Of a stretch of 64,000 nt of DNA, positions 9,874 to 22,800 are shown one piece after another. The stretch is taken from assembly GCA_023105745.1 (NCBI GenBank), contig JALGQZ010000009.1:5124937-5188936 (forward strand). The letters are read 5' to 3'. The notes beneath the pieces were generated by a model, which saw nothing but the letters and a program-made list of their open reading frames with translations, was not told where the DNA came from and made no database searches. The DNA comes from Austropuccinia psidii. Taxonomy: Eukaryota; Basidiomycota; Pucciniomycetes; Pucciniales; Sphaerophragmiaceae. Every line of letters begins with the position of its first letter. Within the stretch, counting starts at the first letter, position 1. Made by a program: the position numbers and the translations under genes.

Positions 9874-12800
9874 GAATGTAAAATATTACTCAGGGTTAAT
9901 AATATCACATGATAATAATGACTATATGGAATACCTAGTTAGCTTTATTCTTCTCAGTATCAGTATTTTCAGCTTTTTCTGACCATTTTTCTTTTATTTA
10001 GACTTTTTATCTGATTTACATACATCCAAAATTTATTCATGAGCTCAGTAACAAAATTTACAACTCTCTAGCTGATGCAAATCTCTGATTTCATGCTATT
10101 GCAAAGGGAATAAGGGTAACAAGCTATGTCAAAAAAGGGTTGGAGAAAACTAAGACAGTATTTAGTAGTTTAGATTGACAAAGATAGTAGTTATCATAAT
10201 AACATCTTGGGAGGAAGATCCTAAGTGGGAAAAAATACATGAAGATATCCCTTTTGAAGCTATGAAATCTGTAAAAATATGTCTAAAAAAATTTGATAAT
10301 GGTTCAATATTAACAAATACTTACAAAATCTCAACAATATTTTTCATACAGATTTGTTTTTGAATCTACCTCAAAACTTTTCTCCTAGCAATATATTCAC
10401 CATATATTTATCAATATTGCTAATTAGCCTCACCTAAACTCAATTATGTAAACAGGAATCCCTGGATTCATTTCTTATTCAGTACCTATTAATTGATACC
10501 ACCTCATTGACCTTTAGCTTATTCTAAAAAGGCTTTACATTAAATGGAGAATAATATATTACTAATCATTAGCTTTATGCATAAAGCTACAAGAAAGTTC
10601 ATGTAAGTAATTCCATAGCTTCTTTGTTAGGAAAGATTTTTGAAAACACAAATTCCTCTATCTAGGTCTCTGTTTTATTAAAAGACACAAAAGGAATTAA
10701 TATCCACTTTAGTGGACTCATTGGTATATACAAAGAGTTTATTTCCCCCTTGTGGAATGGCTTTAGTAATGAATATGAGGACCAAATCTAGACTGAAACA
10801 ACCATGGGCATTTTGAAGGTGCATTAAATGCTCAAATTATACACCTTTGGGTGGGTGTAGACTCATAGTAAAAGTATTAATTCAGAAGACCCTTATTTTT
10901 ATTCAGTTGAGGGGTTTGATACTTATAGGGATGATGAGTAATATATTTATTATAAGGAGAATATTTATATGGAAAAGTTAATTTCCTACTCCTAATTAAT
11001 AGAATACATAATAAAATACATGATGAACTCAAAAGGCTTTCACAGCCCCTACTTGTGGTAAAGATTATTCAACCTTACACCCTTACACCAACTAAAACTC
11101 ACCAAACAAGCAAATATATTCTGTTAATGATAATCAAGCTTCAGAGATATTTTTTCAAACACTCATATGGTCTGGATTCACTGGATACAGACTGTCATTT
11201 CTTAGAAAGGTTGGATTCAGAAATATAGAAATTTAAAATTACCAAACCGCCATACAGCTCCTGTACATCCCCTGTGCATCCATAAATATCTTGTAAATGG
11301 CTTGTGCACCCATACAGGACCTTTGATGTTCAAATAAATCAATTTTTAGAAGTACTTCAAACCTTGGATCAGGGCTTGTGGATTCTCACATATACCAGCC
11401 CCTCTTCCTCCCTCTGAGGACGTTTTCCACATCTAATTAATATATTTAGCTTATATTTGATTATATCTTATTCTTACCTTGGGAATATAATATTCTTAAT
11501 TATTTAGTCTTAGCCTTACCTTACCTGCTCAGTGAAGCGTTCATGGCCATATCTTTCTTAAACCTTCTCTTCTTTCTAACTGGTTGAAACAGTGGATTTG
11601 GACTTTGTTTTGGTTGGCTCCCATTTTGTTTATTGCTTATTTATGTGATTTACATTTATTCTATTATTAGTAATCTCACTTATTTCCTAAATTACTTTGG
11701 TTTTATTCTCAACTCTTGTGAGCCCTCTTAAATTGAGCCAATTATCCTGAGTTCCAGGCCCTCTTCATCAAGAAGAGCCCTTGCTGCAAAACTATACTTA
11801 AGTGCCTGGTAATAAGTTGGAAATAAACTGGCTATGATTTTGTGAAAATAATAAAAATATTTTACACAGCTCAAGGACCTTTTTTGAGTTAATAATGAAC
11901 TTAATATTCAATTGATGAAAATTATCAGAAATGATTTTCTAAAGGAAAAAGTTGAATTTTTAATTATTATTTTATTAATTTCATTTTTTTCTTCTTGTAA
12001 AGAGTGAACAATTCCTTTTAAAAATTTAAAAAAATTACAATTTATTAATTTTTTCATTGAGCTCAAATAATTTCTTTTCAATTTCAAATCTTTAAATCTT
12101 TTTTTAAGAAAAATAAATTCTGAAAATATCTTTTTTTGAAAAAAATGACAAGTTCATCAAGTTCTTCTTATGTTGATTCAAGATAAAATTACAAAATCAA
12201 TTAAATTTTCTAATTCAAAACCTACGAATTTTTACCTGTTCCTGAAAAATAGACATGAATAATGCAAGCAATGAATGCTTTAGTAATAAACTTTCAATAT
12301 TTGCATAAAAAAAATAATTTTTTAGTGGAATTTCTCATTTTTTCTAATAGATGATATTTTTTTCAAATCTCTAAAGAATTTATTATGCATAATAATGCAA
12401 TTTTCTTACTCACAAAAAAAAATCAAGTTAATCCATTATTATTAAAGTAATTATTCTCCCGAGTTCTAAGAAAGTTCTGCTTTAATTTAACGCTGCAAGT
12501 ATGAGGTCCATTTGCTGTTTATTTTCTTTGATCTCTAAGTAATCCAACTTTTCTCATCACATTCGATTTTCCATTTCAATATATTCTCTTTTGAATAGTT
12601 AGAATCCCCTCTTCTTTTTACACTCACATGATATTTGAGTTCCCTTTACTGAATTTTATTAATCAAATCTACTTTTTTGTTCAGATGTCATTCTTTCCCC
12701 TCTTTTCTTATGCCACTCTTATGTTGGATTTTTCATAATTTCAAGACCCTTAATATATAGTCAGAGATAGAATGAAAAATTCATGCCAAAAAAACAATAT

Positions 12801-14990
12801 CATTAAATTCCCATCTTTTATTTTCTTCCAATAAGTGAATATTCAATGGTGAAAAAAACCATTTATTTTGATGGCCCCCACTTTTTTGATTAAGCTGAAA
12901 TTGAAGGACATTTTTTATGAGCCACCAGATTTATATGAGAGTTATTAGCCTGTAAACTTCTATATATTAGCTATATTAAATTGAATTAAATATCTGATAA
13001 AATAGAAAAATATTTTGAATTATCTTCCTCCATATTTATATTGTTAAATATTTAAAAATTATGACTTGTGTCAATACAGCTTTGAAGCTTAATTCCACTC
13101 TGAAATAGAGAATAAAGTTATAATGAATAAATATGGGAGGTTCCTCAAAATTAAAATGAGTCAAAATTCAATGAGCTGTAAGATTTTATAAACTCAATTC
13201 TTTAATTGAGATTTCTGATTAAACTTCCGTTTAATCAAAGCTTTAAATTATAGTTAAATCTTTGATGGCCAAATATAAAACTCACATCAGTATATAAAGG
13301 AAACATCATTTCCAAAATTTGGGTCAAATTTTCTATATCTTTCTTCTAATTATCTTCAGCCATTCCTTCTCGAGTGGTTTTTCATTTGTTTTTTCAGCTA
13401 TATATCTCTTAATTGATGTTTCCAATTTGTCTCAGATTCTGGCTGATGTAGGATTTTATAAATTTGGGACTTCTTATTGAATTCAAGGGCCAATATTTGT
13501 AGCTAATTTTTCTTACTTGAAGAAGGCCATCCCACTGATATCAAGACCCTAGTTCCAAAAGATGCATCGAACATTGATTTTATCTTCAAAAGATTTATTA
13601 TGAATAAATAATTGGTATGAGTCTGATTACCTAAAGGATTGGAGTTTTTCAATTTTATTTCTTAGAATAAATTAGATGGTGATATTTTGATCATTTAATT
13701 TTCAAAAGGATTAAATTAAAAAGGAGAGTAGCGCTTCAAAAGTGATTCATATCAGCTTGTTTGTTTTATCAAATTTGAACTTTGAAAATGGAAACTTTCA
13801 TTTTTGAGAAATTTCAGTTTTGTTTATTGAGATTAAATTTGGAATTTGGAATAAAAATTCATTTCAAAATTACAAATCTAAAAGAAATCCTCGTGGAATT
13901 AGCTGAAATAAACAAGCTTAAAACACAAAAAAAATGGGTTCTTGAATTTCATATTTACCTCAAAATCCCACATCTATATAGCTCTGGTATTCAAAGGGCT
14001 TGATAGGCCCAAATGTTTCATTTGTCTAAAAAAAGGATCATTATTATCAAATTAGGATTTTGAAAAATGTTCTTTTTATTTTGGAGCTCAAATTATTGTC
14101 CTTGAGAAACTCCCTTCTTTGTAACATACTTGATGAATCTTAGCAAAAGAAGAAAGCAATACATTCCAAAACATTATGTTTCATCATTTTTCTCAAAAAA
14201 CTGAACTTATTACAATAACTGAATATTATCACAAAAATGATTCAAAAACAAATATATATTTCAGCTCAGGCTTTGACTAACCTTCTTTGTATATTTTTGA
14301 AGAATTTTGTGGCTTGTAAATATAGATTTATTTCCGTATCCCAAAATTCTTTGTTTCAATATTTGATAGCTCTCATTTATTTTGATTATATATTGCTTTA
14401 CTTTATTCCCAAGTTTCTTTCATGTTTAAAATCTTAGAGAATATATATCCTCAATTTATTCAGAAAAATTGAATTTTTTCAAGGTTTTTTCATAAAGATT
14501 GGAATTTACTTTATAAACTAAATAGGATATAATTTAATTTAATGGATGTAAATAATTTTTTCTTTTATCTCCGAGAAGTAAAATTGACCTTAAGCTTCCC
14601 TGAATCGTATCTATACAGCCACCTGAAGCTTGTTTTTGATTTATTTTTTCACACAAGAAAAAGTGTATGAACACTTGTTTTTTTTATTTTAATTTTCTCT
14701 TTTCTTTTAGAAAAATTCATATCTTAAGGATTAAATTCGAGACTCATTGGAAATTGATCTTTTACAAATTAAAAAAGTCCTTGAATCATATTCGGAGTTG
14801 TTAAAGCATCTTTTAAGACACACTATGTGAGATAAATCAAAATATGAAGAGAAAACAACATGATAATTGCTTCAAATTCAATTTTTCATTGAAAAAACGA
14901 CTAAGAAATTAATTATTGATGTTTTTTAATTGATAAGTTAAATTCTTTGAACAGAATTTTTATTTGAGCATATAATGAGGAAAAAAAGTC
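9874..14990. other. AT-rich intergenic stretch, no identifiable gene
   Basis: About 5.1 kb between Rt2 and the transposase relic. The short open frames (for example 10175-10363, 13782-14003, 14237-14437) have no recognisable motif and are expected by chance at this base composition. No LTR ends, tRNA or tandem array were seen. A degraded repeat too diverged to read by eye may be present. Confidence 0.5.
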
Positions 14991-15975
14991 CTACCATATT
15001 TCAGGACCTCTATTCGCCTTTATAAAATCATCCATGTGATTCACCATTAAGTTGAAAAGTTGATTAATGTATATTTATGGAAAAGCATTCCATGCTTCTT
15101 CACTTCAAAATCATAAATTTTCCATTTTTCACTAATTTTAATTCTTTCAGTTGTGTGATTTGATCTTTTCCCATAAGTTTATCATGGTTTCCAGGTCAGG
15201 TTAGTGAGCTGTTCATAGCATCTTTAGAGTTCTGTTAGCAGAATTCTGCTCAATGAAGATCCTTTCTGTGTGGATTGGATCTCCATCTTCAATTAGAAAA
15301 ATTCCATGGCACCCTTAAATGTATCTTGATTGAGCCATATGGTTGAAAAACTTCTTTAATGCAGCTTCATAGATTGTTTCAATAATTTCAAAAGCAGTTA
15401 GAATACCTTTGATAATTCATAATGGCGCATTTCTCTCAGCAGAGAACATCCTCCAAATCAGCACTTATTGACAGCCTTCTCAATTCTTCAATTGAATATT
15501 TTTGAGCTCATATTTTTCTTCCAGTTTCTTCCAAACCCCTACTCCATCATATTTATTTCTCAGCTCAAATTTAAGCTCAGCAAAAAAAATTAAAACAATT
15601 GTTTAATTTCGGAGTGGTATAGCTTCCTGGAAAATTCCAAACATTTCTCAAAGCTCATAGGGTGAAAAACAAGATTTTTCGTGTAATTTATTTATTGCTT
15701 TTGTAATGGTTCTTTTAAATACTTCAAATTGAGATTCTTGGGTAAAATGATCCCATTTTTCCTGGAGATTTTGGTTAATTAAGTTATTGAGATTTTTGAA
15801 AATATTTATTCTTAAATTTGGTTGGTCAGCCTGACGTTCATTTTGTTCTTCTGCTTCCATTATCATTGAATTTATAAGTGTTATTATAAACTGTTGTGAT
15901 GGGGATTTTTGTGTTTTGACAGATATCTTGATATGAAATAATCATTTTTCTCATTAAAAAGATCTGTGCCTGAAT
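14991..15975 (-). pseudogene. Tc1/mariner-type transposase relic
   Basis: Read on the minus strand, this gives a whole family outline. Parts in order: an N-terminal helix-turn-helix (..YQDICQNTKIPITTVYN..), a linker that would read SGRPTK with CGA now TGA, a second helix-turn-helix block, the first catalytic block (FFAELKFEL where FxDExxF is expected, so Asp is lost), VLIWRMFSAER..PL.IIKG, the second block LIEDGDPIH (Asp kept), and a third block PDLETMINLWEKIK where SPDLNPIENLW is usual (Glu lost). The C-terminal tail is EEAWNAFP..YINQLFNLMVNHMDDFIKA. One indel near 15830 shifts frame; after that a single frame runs to 14991 with many TGA/TAA codons. No flanking TIRs were found. It is ancient and inactive. 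Confidence 0.75.
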
Positions 15976-17132
15976 TTCAAAATATAAATCCTAACCCCTT
16001 TTTTTTGGATAGAAATAATGAACATTATTATACTCATAATAAAAAAATGAGCCTATGGATCATCCAAACATTGAACATATACAAAAAGCCTTACATACCC
16101 AAGAAAAACACACAATTCAAATAATACAAAAACAAAGAGTTTAAAATAAATGGAACAAATATAATGAGGGAAAGGAATTTAAAATTCAAAATGAGATCAC
16201 TTACATTAGTTTCAACACCACGAAATGGTAAATGAAAAAATTGGATATTTGAGTTAAAACAAAGTGCAAAAAGGAAAATAAAAAACAAAATAAATTTTGA
16301 ACATGATGATTATAAGAAAAAATATAAGAAAATAAGTCATAGGAAAGGAAATAATAACCAGAAACTCCTTTAAGAATGCTTCAGGTGATTATAAATAAAA
16401 TTATGTTTATGTTACTTACATTTTTTTTATCAATTTTTTTTCCTGGGTTTAATTTCATTCTTTTAATTTTTTCTTTTTTTGTCTATTTTATTTTCTTATA
16501 GCTTATATGACTCATTTCTCAATTCTACTAAACTCAAAGAAACAAGTATTTGAATTATTTTTGGACTTTAAAGCCCAATTAATTTCTTTTTATTGAGAGC
16601 TTATGTGCCTTGTCCAAAGTTGAGGAGTTGTCAATTCCGTAGAGATAAGTTGAAATTTAGAGCCAGTTTATGATTGGATCTTGAATTTTTTTAAATTCTT
16701 CTTTATTTAATATAGTATTAATTTAATTTTGATTTTGGTTCAAATTTTACAACATCAGCTTGATTCTTTTAATCACTTATTATTTTCATAATATTATAGA
16801 ATTTACTAAAGTTAAGAGTGTTTGAAAATGGTCAACCTCACACTTGATTCACAATAATCAGCCTATCAACCCATACAAAGAAGACTTTCTCAGATTAATG
16901 AACATGAAAAAACTCCAAATTCCTCAAGTCTCATCCCTCAATTTGGAAGTTTAAATGAAGAATTGATATCTAGAAATCATAATTCACCTCAGGGAAATAT
17001 AGAAGAGAAACCCAGCCGATTTTTCATTCAAAATTCATCGCATTTATGAGCAATCTCAATTTCAATTACAGAAGGTTTAACACAAGTGTTGTGTCAAAAA
17101 TAAAAAAAAATGAATATTTGACTGCTGAAGAA
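15976..17132. other. AT-rich flank before Rt3, no identifiable gene
   Basis: No motif-bearing frame was seen. The 65-codon frame at 16091-16288 (minus) is hydrophobic, but poly-T runs explain it. Bases 17133-17137 are the left TSD copy of Rt3. Confidence 0.5.
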
Positions 17133-17137
17133 CCTTG
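17133..17137. repeat. Rt3 target-site duplication, left copy (CCTTG)
   Basis: CCTTG here and at 27277-27281 flanks the element exactly. A 5-bp duplication is usual for Ty3/gypsy integrases. Confidence 0.93.
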
Positions 17138-18642
17138 TGTCAGCCTGTGACTCAAAACAGAGCACTAGCATGACATCAAACATACCATAAATAATGGTAT
17201 GACAAGTATTGAACAAACATAGTCAATACAGGTAATAAATAAGAGGAAAAAATCCTCTTAAATTAAACACCAACCTTATCCAAACAGAATAAGGAAACCT
17301 AGAGGAGAACAAACAAGTCAAAACCCTTATTTTCACCTCTCATCTAGCTTATGCATATTTAAGTTATCCTATACCAAAATGGTATTTTTCTTAAAGCTCA
17401 CATAGAGAGCTACACAATGATATCATCCATGCTGTTGTAACATCACTAAAACTGGAGATACCATATGACCTTTATTTTAAAACCAAGACCCCCCTGAAAG
17501 TCAAAGAGGGCTTGTACAAAGCTGTACAAAAGTATAACCAAATTGAAGATATAAACGAGAGCTTTAATTTGAGATACATTAGACCTCTGTATCTCTTAAA
17601 TTGACTGAGGGATCTTGGTTCAAAGGTTCAACAACCAAAAATACAGATATTCTGAAAACAAGAAAGTAAACAAACCCCTGTATCTTTGGCATACACTCAT
17701 ACAACTGTACAGTGTAATATACCAAACTGTAGAGCTAATCAAGCCCTAATAAACTGTATCATCAGAATACAGATATCTTCCAAATTGGAGAAGATATCTG
17801 GTATGGAAGTTTTTGAAGCCTCATACTGATGTACAAAATTACATCCAAAAACTTAAAAGCCTTATAACTTTTGCTATTTGGAAAAAGGGTTAACATGAAG
17901 CATACCAAATTGAAGAGCTCATTAAGCCCTTCAATTCTGTGCTCTTGGTTTCTTGATATCTCAAAAACTGACTAAGATATCTTGGTTGGAAGTATTTTGA
18001 CCAATACTGGCCTGTACCAAACCTGTACCAACCAGTACTGGCTTGATACTTAAAATAATGGTTGTTTAAAGCTTAAACCCGCCCAGAATGACTAATATTG
18101 ATCATACAGACACCAGAACAACGTCATCCAAGTGCTGACGTGGCAAGTGAAAAGTTTTTTCACCCTGTAATGACCCAGAATGATCATTTGTGGTGCTAAA
18201 ACCACAATTCTGCCTCTATTGATGTCAGAATTGAGGATCCAGAACCACAGATTGACCATTGGAGGGAAAATTTTCACTCCACTGACGTTTGAAGAGTTAA
18301 TAACTCTTGACAGTCTTGAAAGATATAAAAAGAAGGGTTTTTTCCTTGAAAACCCATCATTATTATATTATTATCCATATTCTTACGTGACAAAACTGTT
18401 ATCAATCAGTAGTGCCCTTAGAATTATTATTAAAAGATACAATTAGAACATAATTATTGTAGTACCTCTTCACAGTCAAAGATATTAGAGTATTGCAACC
18501 CAGGTCCTCAATAGACTCATCACCACTGTTACCACGTAGCAGTAGGACCTGAAGATTTAATTTTATTTGTTTTTGACGTGTCACAGTCATAATACTAGCT
18601 TGTAACTACATTTTATAGCTACTATATAGACTCACCCTGACA
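17138..18642 (+). repeat. Rt3 5' LTR, 1505 bp
   Basis: It starts TGTCAGCCTGTGACTC and ends CTCACCCTGACA. It contains several TGACGT-type motifs (around 18120-18145, 18280-18290 and 18578) and a TATA box at 18324. The 88-codon frame in it (18180-18446) recurs in the other LTR and looks fortuitous. Confidence 0.93.
18324..18331 (+). promoter_or_regulatory. Probable TATA box of Rt3
   Basis: TATAAAAA lies 319 bp before the LTR end, downstream of a cluster of TGACGT motifs. The 3' LTR copy keeps it near 26957. A start site shortly downstream would define R. Confidence 0.55.
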
Positions 18643-18645
18643 TTT

Positions 18646-18658
18646 AGGGGGCCTGGCC
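18646..18658 (+). promoter_or_regulatory. Rt3 primer binding site (first base changed)
   Basis: AGGGGGCCTGGCC, 3 nt after the LTR. Relatives have TGGGGGCCTGGCC. The T to A change falls on the base that pairs with the terminal A of tRNA CCA, which may weaken priming. Confidence 0.65.
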
Positions 18659-18738
18659 GTGGGTTTTCAACCTTATTGGACGTGTTTTGAACTGAATTAG
18701 GCGTAAAATTCAGTTATTTAAAAGGTATTTTACTAACA

Positions 18739-19503
18739 GTGAGTAAAATTTCTAATTTATCTTATTTTATATTATTATCATTTTTTTTATAATATAGCAT
18801 CATATATTATATACACAATTTTTTTTTTCCTCCAAAAATATATATTACAAAATATTTTTGTTGAGAGTAAGAGTACAAATCCTCTTTTTCATTATATTGC
18901 AATAATTTTCACGAAATTTGATAATAATACAACAGTATTATTTAAATTTCAATATAAATAATAATATACAAACAGTATATTATTTATTTTACTATTATTT
19001 TTCACCAAAGTGCGTGAAAATTAATAAAGAAACATTTATTAATAAATAATTAATAAATATTAAATAATAAAATAATTTTTTATTATTTATAAGGAATATT
19101 TTAATTGAATATTTCCTTTAAAACAAGACATCACTCAAATTGACGTGAAAACTTGTAATTAATTGATAATTTAAATCAAAATCAAGTGTTAAAATAAATA
19201 TTATTTATAATATTTATAATAACAAATCAAATTTATTATAATTTAATAAATTTGACGTGTTTATATAAAAACACAATAATAGCCAAGTGAATCATTCACG
19301 AAACACTTGGATATTATAGTTTTCACTTATAAAACATAAGTGAAAAACTCAAAAACTGTTATTTTTCAATAAAAAACATATAAAAATAATAAAAAAAACA
19401 TATAATACCTAAACATTTTGAAAAATAACAGTAGAATTGAATATAATCATTTTGTTTTATCATAAAATACTGATATACAATCTGAAATATCTTTTCTGAA
19501 TAG
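18739..19503 (+). other. Predicted leader intron of Rt3 (765 nt)
   Basis: The donor CTAACA|GTGAGT is 96 nt after the LTR and the acceptor is TCTGAATAG|TGGAAAAAG. Splicing joins A to TG and creates AACATGG, with A at -3 and G at +4, as the ORF1 start. Unspliced RNA has GTG at that codon. The same logic holds in Rt2 and Rt6 with non-identical donors. Confidence 0.55.
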
Positions 19504-19823
19504 TGGAAAAAGACTATATTCCATTAGAAACCCAGTCACAAGGAAATCCATCTGTGACAGCCTCAGAAGACAGAGAGGTGCTGCCAAAAACCAAGGGCAA
19601 GCAGAAAAGACACAGTGAAGTGACAATCAACTCAAAAGATTGGACACCAATAGCCGTGCCAAGGGCCAAAAAACCCAGAAAAGCTCAAACAAAACCAGTT
19701 GGATCACCAAAACAAATTGAAAAACAGAAAATCACTGTTATCAACCCAGTTGTAAACTCTAGAGGCAAATTGGCAAAGAGTATAGATCATAAATTTGTAC
19801 AAGGGCCTGCTAAAGGTAAATAG
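19504..19823 (+). CDS. ORF1 of Rt3 (small basic leader protein)
   Basis: 106 codons with the first codon split across the leader intron (GTG at 19503 in genomic sequence). The N-terminus [12 protein letters not shown] matches Rt6 ORF1; the middle is K/R-rich and it ends ..HKFVQGPAKGK. The first 104 codons precede the second intron. The in-frame TAG at 19821-19823 is inside that intron, 52 nt before the Gag-Pol ATG. So the frame has two possible fates: a short protein, or the N-terminus of an ORF1-ORFx fusion of about 338 residues. No known domain is recognised. Confidence 0.6.
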
Positions 19824-19895
19824 CCTTGAAACATACAACATTTTTCATTGTCTGTCATTTTTTAACATTGTTAACATGACACCTCCACTTCTTAG
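19816..19895 (+). other. Predicted ORF1/ORFx intron of Rt3 (80 nt), contains the Gag-Pol ATG
   Basis: Donor AAAG|GTAAAT, branch candidates TTTAAC and GTTAAC, acceptor CTTCTTAG|AGATC. It is phase 1: the last exon base G plus AG makes a Glu codon and continues in the ORFx frame. The Gag-Pol ATG (19876) lies 20 nt before the acceptor. Donor, phase, acceptor context (AGAYCTTGG) and ATG position match Rt6. Confidence 0.68.
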
Positions 19896-22800
19896 AGATC
19901 TTGGATTCCCAAGAAATCAACCAGAACACTGGCCAAGAAGACACAGAGGAAGAAGACAGCCAATCACTGGATCAAATGACCAGCAAAGGACTTACCATCA
20001 GGGAACTCCTACCCAAGGTCTTATTCCAAATCAAATTCAACCCAGAAGTCCAACCAGGAGATTGGACAGATGCAGAACAGGTCCTTCAAATACACAAACT
20101 GCTGAAAGACCTCTTCACATGGAGCATGGAAAACAAAATTTTCACTATGGCAGCATCATGGGCAGAAGTGGGGATAACAACTCAGAAGATCTGTCTCAAG
20201 CAAATGGCTTGGATGGAGCTTATGACAGAAATGCAAGGTTGGAATCCCAACAAGAATTTCAAACTCTTAGAAGAAAGAGCAATTGGAATCAAAGAGAACC
20301 AGGCAGCCATACAAGCCATAGAGAGATCTTGGCACAAGGAAGAGCGCAGTCAGATTCAGGTACCCCCAGAAATGGAAGGAGAAGCCCCATCTTCCCCACA
20401 ACAATCCAGCAGTTCCAGGCCTTACAAGCCAAAGGAAACTTCATCCAAGGCTCCCCAACCATTCCAGGTAGTTTCCAACAGGAGAAAAGGAGCCCAAGGG
20501 AGAAACAAAACTTCTTTCAACCAGAGGAAGAAGGAAGCAGACCCATTGATGAAAAAGCTGATGGACTTAGTCCAAGAAGTACACAAAAGCAAAAAATAGT
20601 TGTACCTACAAATAGTGTTGATAGTTCTGACTCAATTGATCCAGAATTAATAACTGAGACTACAATCCACACTCATGAGTTTGAAAAAAAATTCACATGG
20701 ACCAAACTGGCCCAATTCATGGATTGGACACATGAAACCTCAGGAAAAATGAGGACAGAAGTGGAAACATTGAAAGAAGAAAATGCTTTCCAAGTAACAG
20801 TCATAAAAGACTTAAATACAAATCTGGCCAAAATTTGGACAGAATTTGAAAAAACTAACAGACAGTTGAATTCAATTCTAGAAGAACAACAAACTGTGAG
20901 GAGAGATCTGAGGAGTATCCAGCAGCAACAGGATAGCTTTGATAAGGAAATTGATTACCTCTATGACAGAGAAGACAATCAATACCCTCCAACACAAGGC
21001 CAACCCACTACCTCTACAAAATTGAAAGAAGAGGATAAAGACTATGACCAGGAACCTGAATATCAGATTTCAAAGTTAAGATCAGAGTCAATATACCAAG
21101 ATGGGGAAAATCTCAGCTATTCAGAGAAACAGGCACTAAAACAGTTACCAGAAGTAGCAAACTGGCCAAAGTTCTCAGGAATTGGGGAATATGACCATAT
21201 GGAAATCATTGACTATATTGATGGACTCTTTGTTGATGTCCCAAAGATACCAGACTACTGGATCACAACAAGACTTAACACAGCATTCAGAGGCCATGCA
21301 AACATATGGTATACTGAGATGAAAGAAATACATGGCAGGAAAAGCTGGCCATGGTGGGGGAACCAGATTATACAAAAGTATAGCAATGGTAGTTGGATCT
21401 GGCAAAAGACCATGTCTTTTGAAAGTGATAGATGCTCCACAGAAAAAGACCCATATGAATGGTGTCTCAAACAAACAAAAAGGCTAAAAGCTATTGATCC
21501 CAATATGACAATAGAAATGAGAAACCATAAACTCCTAACAAAATTACCAGGAGATCTAGAACATGCAGTCAAATGCAGATGCAACAACATCAGCAGCATT
21601 GATGACATAGCAAATGTCATACAAGATGTGAGGAAAAAAACCTCCATAGGAAGGTACACATCCTATAAACCAAACTTCAAAGACAAGAAGTCTGAAGTGA
21701 AAGAGACAAACAAAGAGAAAGGGAAAGAAACCCCAAAAAAGAAATATGTGTGCCATAACTGTGGATCACCAGACCACTATGCCAACAATTGCACAACACC
21801 AAAAAATAAAATATATGCAATTGATGAAGAATCAGAAGAAGAACAAACAGGTGACAAATCTGATTCTGACAGTATGGGAAATGGTATGAGAGCAGAATCA
21901 CAAAGTGAACTTGATACCATAGAAGAATACATAGTGGAATGCAATGAAGAAAGTTCACTTGACATACAAGACATTGAATTAGATTCAGGAATACCACAAA
22001 TAACAACAGACAAAGAGCTCTGTAAGCACACACAGAATGCACAAACATTCCTGGTAACCCCAAATAGAGGGATGGGATTCATTCATGGAACACTGACAAA
22101 ATTGACAGTTTACATTGAGAACTGTAAACACCCAATGATCATTGACACAGGAGCAAGTTGCTCCATAGTAGCAAAAGAATACTTAAAACAACACTTCCCC
22201 AAATGGGAAGAGGATATAATCCCAACAAAAGCTAGAAACTTTAAAAGTGCATCAGGCAAAATGCACTCACTGGGGACAATAATCAAAGAGATAATTATCC
22301 CACACCAAAAAGGAAATATCAGACTAGAACCTGAATTTGTAGTTCTAGAGAATGCACATGTACAAGGATTCTTACTAGGTACAGAGTACCAAAGAATGTA
22401 TGGTATGGACATTTGCAATAGTAAAAATAGATATCTTACCATAGGTACAAACAAAGACAAAAAATTTTCCTTTGACATAAATCATATAACAAATGATAAC
22501 ACCCTGAAAGATCTAGTGGAAGAATTCAAAGAAGCCCAATATAGCACTCAACTCACCAGTAAAATGAAACTCAACTTACTGAAAGTATTGAGGAAGCATA
22601 GAGGAGCTTTTGCAATAGGAGATGAACCACTAGGAAAAATCAAAGGACATGATATAGAATTATATCTGGATGTAGAAAGACCATATCCACCTATGCTTAG
22701 GAGACCACCATACCCAGCCAGCATGGAAACTAGGAAAGAAATTGAGAAACATATCAATGAACTCCTAGAAATGGGGGTAATAAGGAAAATAGGACATAAT

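Noticed and set aside
16091..16288. Membrane-like 65-codon frame
   Set aside because: Hydrophobicity comes from T-rich DNA. There are no relatives in the window and no coding signature around it.
9874..17132. A host gene in the longest element-free stretch
   Set aside because: Apart from the transposase relic no frame shows a domain. No tRNA or rRNA was recognised.
18180..18446. 88-codon frame in the Rt3 5' LTR, repeated at 26813-27079
   Set aside because: It is kept only because the two LTRs are copies of each other. It spans the TATA box and has no relative in other LTRs.
17138..18662. Self-priming (Tf1-like) instead of tRNA priming
   Set aside because: The LTR contains no segment complementary to the primer site (no GGCCAGGCCCC), so the transcript 5' end could not fold onto it.
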